Positions 57,684-64,000 of a stretch of DNA of 64,000 bases are shown in pieces (the first letter of the stretch is position 1; each line of letters opens with the position of its first letter). Made by a program: the position numbers and the translations under genes. The notes beneath the pieces are model-generated. The model was not told the origin of the DNA. It did not search any database and worked only from the letters and a program-made list of their open reading frames with translations. The stretch is from Sinohyriopsis cumingii. Taxonomy: Eukaryota; Mollusca; Bivalvia; Unionida; Unionidae. The stretch covers positions 130,154,016 to 130,218,015 of the forward strand of contig CM068829.1 of the NCBI GenBank assembly GCA_028554795.2. The letters run 5' to 3'.

Positions 57684-57893
57684 CATTAGTACAGTGAAAC
57701 CCCTTGAGATCAAAACCTCAGTTAAATGAACTCCTCTTGACCTAAGTCATGTTTCTGATCCCAGATTTTGCCTTCTTTAATTTTGTTTATTTTTAGCTTG
57801 TTCCTCTACTCTACCCCCCCAAATGGTCTTTAACAGCATAGTCAAGCAGAATACAATTTTATACATGCAAATATAAGAAAATCCAATTGTCTA

Positions 57894-58831
57894 CAGGGTT
57901 CCCACACTACTGGGAAATCTGGAAAAAGTCGGGAGAATTAACTTTTTTCCCCAACCTAAATGTCTAAATATGAAAAATGGGGTGGGAATATTCTGAGGAT
58001 GCCCAGATTAGAAAACGGACTGCTATTCGTTTTAATCCTAATTTGTAGTCCAAATTGTTGAATCTCAGAGCTGAAATGAGAAATTGTCATCCCTTGTATT
58101 ATATATTAAGCAAGTATTCGAGCCCCTATATCAATACAGGTTTGGGGATTACATGAAGACAAGTTAATTTCACAGAAAATTCTGTCCATGTTTATACAAC
58201 AGTATATAATTTTGATGGTCTTTTGTCAAAGTTTAAATCAACCCTTTTGAAAATGTTTTTTAAATGATGGATTTTTAACCAGATTAGGTTGTTTGAAAAA
58301 TCTTGCTTGGGATTTGATTGGCACAGATAAATCCAGGGTTAAACTGTCTTCGTTACAAGACAAGATTCTAATTATTTACATTTTTTTAAAATATGTACTG
58401 TAATAGGAAATGTTACTTTCTATAAGATGCATATTTATATTGCTATAGAATTCTTTAGAATTGAAGGTTTGAAAGGAAACAAAACTAATGTATGTTAATT
58501 ATTTTGTTCCCACTTAGCATCTTATGCACGTCAGCAAAATAAAGTTAGAATTTTTATTTTATAGATTGAAATGACTTTACATGCCATTTTAAAGGAATAT
58601 AATCAAACTTGTTTTTTTGTGATATATTTTGTGGTTTTGTACATATCTTTTCTGGCTTAAATGCTTTGGAGAGTCTTGAAAGAGAACCACCTTTAGCTTT
58701 TGAAAATGCATGTTTTATAATCTAAAACGTTCTTAATTCCATTCAGTAATGGTCGTATGTTAACCTTGAAAAAAGTATTTCATCCTGGAAATGACCTGGA
58801 AATATATTTTTAAAAACACGTGGGAACCATG
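57894..58831. mobile_element. non-autonomous hAT-like element
   Basis: The left end is CAGGGTTCCCACACTACTGG; the reversed right end is CATGGTTCCCACGTG. Inside, both sides carry CTGGAAA / CCTGGAAA words typical of this widespread hAT-type group. TGTCTA flanks both sides (57888-57893, 58832-58837), a 6-bp match where 8 bp would be expected of a canonical hAT. No coding capacity in 938 bp. Confidence 0.7.
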
Positions 58832-58939
58832 TGTCTAGATGTTGATATTTCCTTAAATGATATAAAGATCTATTTGCATGCAAGAGTCACTTGAGATCAC
58901 ATCTCATTCTAAAATGGAAAGGGAGAATCTTATTAAACT

Positions 58940-59150
58940 GAAAACCTCAGACCAGAAATTTTTATTTTTGTCATTAAGATTTTGATCTGAAAACCTCAGA
59001 CCAGAAATTTTTATTTTTGTCATTAAGAGTTTGATCTGAAAACCTTAGACCTGAAATTTTGATTTGTTGTTGTTAAGATTTATGTCTGAAAACCTCGAAC
59101 CTGAAATGTTAATTTTTGTCATTAAGAATTTGGTCTTGAGAGGTTTCTCA
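58940..59150. repeat. 49-bp minisatellite, four units
   Basis: Units begin AAAACCTCAGACC(A/T)GAAATTTT and continue TTTTTGTCATTAAGA-TTTGATCTG. The first two are nearly identical and the last two diverged. Confidence 0.88.
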
Positions 59151-59624
59151 GTTTTAAGACTTGATACTGTTTTAAACTTACCTGATAAAATTGCATTGAA
59201 AATGATATACAAAAAGTAAACTTATTTTTTTAAAAGATGCTGATATTAATTTAAATGAGTGTAATCCTATTTGACAAAAAAAAAAGTTAAATTGTAAATA
59301 TTACCTACTTTTTGTTTTTCATTGAACGTTTTGAGTGCTAAAGCATTGATTTTTAATGAGAGCAAGAACCAATACAAGGATGGATAGAAAGATGGATGAA
59401 AAATTACCTACATCTAAGGAGAACAATTTCTTTTCTTTGTCAGCCTTCCAAGTCTCTGACATCATCAAGCCTTAGAATCATAGGCTTAGTGATGTAAGAC
59501 TAGGGATAAACTGTCTAGAAAACCTCTAGGATTTTGAAGCACTAATACATGTGTTTGCTAGGGTGGTTTTATATTTGACTGTTTTTTTTTTTTTTACTTT
59601 TCAACTACATACACAAACAAACAG
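59151..59624. other. downstream spacer, nothing recognised
   Basis: AT-rich, with a T-run at 59582-59595. No gene or bounded element. Confidence 0.45.
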
Positions 59625-59925
59625 ACCACTCAGATGGCCTAGTGGTTAGAGCATCCGCCTCGGAAGCTGGAGGTCATGGGTTTTATCCCCGGCCGAGTCA
59701 TACCAAAGACTTATAAAAATGGTACTAACAGTTGCCTCTCTAGGCACTCAGCAGTAAGAGGTTAGTGTTAGGACCGGTTGGCCTGGTGTCAGGATAATGT
59801 GGCTGGGTGGGACATCATGCTACATGTCTGCGGCATGACGCCCCAGTGCTTGACATCGCTATATACTGCCACGGTGCAGACATCGAAGCAATATGACTGA
59901 TTTTTTTTTAAAGCTATGTGTCAGT
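59625..59925 (+). mobile_element. tRNA-derived SINE, family B, copy 4
   Basis: The head CCACTCAGATGGCCTAGTGG-TTAGAGCATCCGCC is followed by the family B body (CAGTAAGAGGTTAGTGTTAGGACCGGTTGG style text), ending in a T-rich stretch. No clear duplication. Confidence 0.9.
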
Positions 59926-62110
59926 TTGTGCTCAAGGATGTATATTGATTTCTTAAGCACTTGCTTGAACCAGGCTTCTTCCCAATCTAGGATTTTTACT
60001 GAGTTCCAAGTTATAGTATGGCCAGGGCAAACATTCCATCAAGAGTTAAGAGTCAGAAGAGATTAAATCAGTCTGATGAATTCCTTAGCATGAGGACAAA
60101 AGCTTCATGTTAGCTGTCTCCATTGTTTGTATATGTAGTTGAAAAGTTTCAAAACATTGTCAAATATGAATATTACTATACAGTTAAGCTTTCACCAAAG
60201 GATGCTAATATATTTTAGCAAAAACTGTCACTTTCAGTTTCACAAATCAGAATAAAGCTAGTAGAAAAATTGTAATAAATGTTATCGGTATAAAGAATAA
60301 TAAATGTCAGGAGTGTGATTAAGAATTTATTTAGATGAATACATGCAATGCTGAAAACTATATGTACAAAAAAGCACCTACATTTTAAAGCTTTCACCTT
60401 TATATAATATCATACAAATAATGCTTGCTTTACATAATGCACATTCAATATAATAAAACTTTATTATTATATGCTCATTTTTTTCTCCGTTAACATTATA
60501 TTGTCAGAATTGTTCACTATTTTACGATACTGCACACCTTCATATTGCACTCACGAGCACGACATGCGTGCCCAATAGTGTATTAGGAACTACTTTGTAA
60601 ACAAATTATGTACTCTCATGTAGCAGATGCTTTATGTTTTGGTTGATTAAATTTGTTTCTGAATGAACTAAAGCAAATGTTTTTTTGTGGACCGCCACAT
60701 GCCAGCTGCTTTGCTACATTCTGTGTTAACTTTTTTGATACAATGTTTTGGATTTTGGCGACAGACGCCATATTTCATAAAATAGCTTGGTACCTACAAA
60801 TAACATGGAAGTTATAAAGGCATAAACTGTCTCCTTTAGCTGGTAATAAGAATGGCAAAGAATATACTTAGTTTTACATTCTAAATTTCCTCAAAATGTA
60901 CTTACTTACTTCTGCAAATCCGAATTACATGAGCTATGTCATAAGTTCTCAAGCTTGATTACACATTTCGAAATTGTACTGTAATTTCGACTATATTCCA
61001 AGTGCAACTACATCCTCCTTACTGCACTTAAAATGAAATAAACATTAAATTCAATAACATCTTTTTGATAATTACAATTGAAACACTTCATATTTTTCGC
61101 ACATTATGATTTCAAATAGTCACTGACAGAACAAACACACTTGCAGATGTAAACACACTTCTCCCACGCTGTTTCAATCTGATGTATTTCATGTACAGTT
61201 TGCACAGATGAATCCAGTCCATAATCACGAAATTTCGTAGAATCTACAAAAATACCAAAATCTATTCATTCCAGATCAGATGGAAAACTGTTGCAATGCG
61301 CATTCATACACAATATGACTCCAAATTTCAATTTTAAGTAGACAAATATGCCTTTTTCTTTTGAAACTTATGTCTAGCGTGTGACAAGTTCAAATTTATC
61401 TTGATGGAGTTATGTGCGCATTAATAATGTTGTGTAATGATGAATCTGCGCTTGTGTATTTAGTTTGGAATATGACATACATTCAGTTACATTGTTTCTT
61501 GTAGTATATTTTGTTTATATAATTAACCCTTGGGTAGAATAAGAAAATGAGCATATAATAAAAAAGGTTACTGCATTTGTATGGGAAGATATGAACTCGT
61601 TTTGTCGGATAGGTATACAGCACTCCCAAAGTCATGCAGTATTCCATCCAAAAAACTCGTTCATATTTTACCATACAAATGCAGTAACCTATAAATATTG
61701 CAGACTAGTAATGTTTATCTGTTGTATTGACAAAAGTATAGAAAATAATGAATGGTAACATTCGGCGTGTAGGACATTTTTTCCCAGGAAAAGTTGTAAA
61801 ATTGTATATTCTTAAGAGCATAAACTTGGTAAACTCCCTTTCAAGATGGTAAACTCGTACAATCTTGACAGAAATTTATTTTGGCACATAATCCCCACTA
61901 AAATGTATCAATCCCCTTGCAATATGCGCAAGGCATGAAAATTGCTCTCTTTTATTTTTTGATGACTTACTTATTGAGGTTCATAGTTCATAATGAGCAT
62001 CTAAACACTAGGTGGCTACATCTCCTGCAAAAATGACATTTTGGAGCACATTGCATGCAAGCTTCAAGATGCTTGTCATAATTATCCATTTCTCTGAAAA
62101 TGTTTTTTGC
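59926..62110. other. downstream region, nothing recognised
   Basis: AT-rich sequence with short frames only. Near 61560-61690, AGGTTACTGCATTTGTATGG and CCATACAAATGCAGTAACCT form an inverted pair about 125 bp apart (outer ends), perhaps the ends of a small MITE. No exon is supported. Confidence 0.4.
61565..61691. repeat. inverted repeat, 20-bp arms
   Basis: AGGTTACTGCATTTGTATGG (61565-61584) and its exact reverse complement (61672-61691) enclose about 87 bp. The inner sequence GAAGATATGAACTCGTTTTG against CAAAAAACTCGTTCATATTTTAC extends the pairing imperfectly. Probably a small palindromic MITE. Confidence 0.7.
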
Positions 62111-62119
62111 AAACTACAC

Positions 62120-62830
62120 TTGGTGAGGTTGTAAATGAAAAAATATTAGGTTTTGTTCTACTGGTCACAGACCAGAAGGGCCTTTGGAATGGCCTCTTTT
62201 CTGTCATCTGCCTATCTGTTAGTACAAGTTTATTATCACTACTCCTCTTAAACTACGTGGAGGATTGCCTTTACAAACATTCATCCTAAAGTATACTGCA
62301 TTGGTTCCCTATCTTTTTTAACCATGACCTAAAAAGGTTTTTCTAAGCCTCATGATCCTGTTTTCACATTTTGATAAGTTTTGTCACCCTCAAAATAAAT
62401 CCTGGCAACCCTTCAAAATGTCCTTGTCACCCTGATTTGGTTTGCGACGTAGGTGTTGGGAACCACTGGTCAAGTACATCTAATATAACAGCTATGCTGA
62501 TTGTCTTGAAAATAGTCATCTCTGTTATTTCCAACTAGATGGTCAAGGCAGGTTTTCACCAAAAGATTTTAAGTATCTAGTTGGCCCTAAATGAAAATTG
62601 TGTCGAACTGATATCCAATATGGCAGCCACTGGAAAATCTTGTCATTGCTCACATTTAACAGAAAGTCATATCAACATGGCATTTTCACCAGAAGATTTT
62701 GTATAGTCTAGATGGTTCTGAACTAAAAATCTTGCTATTGCTCAGGAATTTCTTAGATTTCAGTGTTCAGTAGGAAAAAAAATAAGCAATGGCCCTATCT
62801 TGGATTCCTGAAAATTCTTGGTGACTGGTA
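62120..62830 (+). repeat. dispersed repeat, family W, copy 2
   Basis: Homologous to 51010-51470, with the same order of blocks. The part at about 62500-62740 is itself repetitive (CACCAAAAGATTTT / CACCAGAAGATTTT, AGTTGG / AGATGG). Confidence 0.65.
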
Positions 62831-64000
62831 GAACAGCTGTCCTTTCACAGACTCTTGTTCTGCTCATACATTCAATATTAGGTCTTTAACCAAACCAAGC
62901 TTTCCCTCTAAATATTTATCACCACCACCTATTTACAACAATGCCTCTCACCCTCTGTCTGGAAATCCTGAGGAAGTTGTGTGTAACTTGGTTTTAATTC
63001 CCCATGTTAAGAATACTTAACTGTTGTAAAAACATAGTTTGGAATGCATTTGAAGATGGTTTTACTTGAGAATTCTGTAAAAATGTTAACAAGTAAAACC
63101 TTGTAAAGTTGCAAAATTATGTGTATTTTTTTTAAAGGATTTAACTTGGAAAAACGTTGTACATGGTAAAAAGGATACAACTTTACAGGAAAGTCTTGAT
63201 ACCGTCCATGTACATAATAATCAGTGTGTAAAAGGTAACAATGAAAAGACCATTGCTTGACCAAAGTAAAAGACCCTATTTGATACTGTGCGATTTTCAC
63301 ACCTTTAGAAGTTGACACATGTACTATAAATGTACATAAACATTGTATTGCAGTAGTTCATAATTTTTTTATATAAAATTAGGTACTAAAAGCTGATAGC
63401 AACCAGATTTTATCCTAAAACATGAATTTATTATATACCATTGGTACTCATAAAAAAGATTACTTTTCCCAAAACTGTTACAAAATCTTGTATACCCAAT
63501 GAAATTCCTCAGTCATAAATGACCACTTAACAAGGATCACATGACGGGACTACCACCATTGTACTGTATTAAGACCCAATGTAAAATTATGAGTAGATGG
63601 AGGGAGTGAAAGCAAAACAACATAAAAGTCATGATTGTTTTGGGTACATGTTAAGCTCATCATCAGTACAGTAACTAGGTATGTGTGATTGTATCACATC
63701 TCATTTGATAGTGGACTGACATCAAATGATGAGATCCAGGGTCCCCACACTATCAAACTCGAGGTGGTACAAGCACAGATCAAATTATTGTAACCTGTAT
63801 TTGAGTTGATGAAAAAAAAGAAATTGGATAACACTAAGCATGTAGCTAGCATGAAGCATATCAACATTAAAAACACTTGCCTTAAACTAAACTAATATAC
63901 AGATGGGAAAAAAATGATCTGATCCAATAGTTATAATGCATCCAAAGATGGTGTTTTTTAACAGCATCCCCCAAAATCCGATTTAAAGAGAACCTTCATG
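62831..64000. other. right edge of the window, nothing recognised
   Basis: AT-rich sequence. Frames of 60-103 codons on the minus strand have no motif. I see no exon or defined repeat. Confidence 0.45.

Overview
The window is eukaryotic nuclear DNA, most likely from a mollusc or another lophotrochozoan. The reasons are: one gene split into eight short coding exons over about 44 kb, AT-rich introns full of transposon debris, tRNA-derived SINEs, DIRS-like and I-clade retroelements, hAT-, pogo- and MULE-like DNA transposons, and a 62-bp satellite. The phylum is an inference from the repeat style and cannot be proved here. There is no prokaryotic gene structure, no CRISPR array and no operon.

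The only host gene I can support is PAICS on the + strand (start codon 13181, stop 56889). It is the bifunctional enzyme of steps 6 and 7 of de novo purine synthesis. All eight coding exons join with consensus GT/AG sites and matching phases into an uninterrupted frame of 422 codons plus stop. The human protein is 425 residues. Two perfect CACGTG E-boxes lie 30 bp apart just upstream of the start codon.

Layout: 1-6870 is a 62-bp satellite broken by two insertions. These are a pogo/Tigger-like element with a TA duplication (265-2428) and a hAT-like element (2982-5410), which itself carries a second hAT element with a perfect 8-bp duplication (3043-4223). 6871-12700 is mostly featureless apart from a tRNA-type SINE and a MULE-like transposase remnant. 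12700-13193 is the PAICS 5' region and first coding exon. Intron 1 (13194-19230) holds a hAT-like transposase relic split by a SINE. Intron 2 holds a transposon family with TIR CATACATGCYAACC and two MITEs. Intron 3 ends in five exact 33-bp repeats. Intron 4 holds a DIRS fragment, a longer copy of the TIR family with a second pogo element inside it, a SINE and a MITE. Intron 5 (14.8 kb) holds an I-clade LINE, SINEs, a hAT relic, a DIRS relic, a candidate 87-nt cassette exon and degenerate repeats. Introns 6 and 7 hold more of the same families. Downstream of PAICS (56890-64000) there are SINEs, a 0.94-kb hAT-like non-autonomous element, a 49-bp minisatellite and a dispersed repeat, but no further gene that I can recognise.

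The strongest hunt results are nested transposons whose order can be read from duplicated target sites. One pogo insertion even has its empty site preserved in a paralogous element in the same window. Other candidates are two different transposons entering the satellite at the same monomer position, a four-monomer higher-order satellite period, a phase 0/0 candidate cassette exon between the two PAICS domains, and paired E-boxes at the PAICS start.
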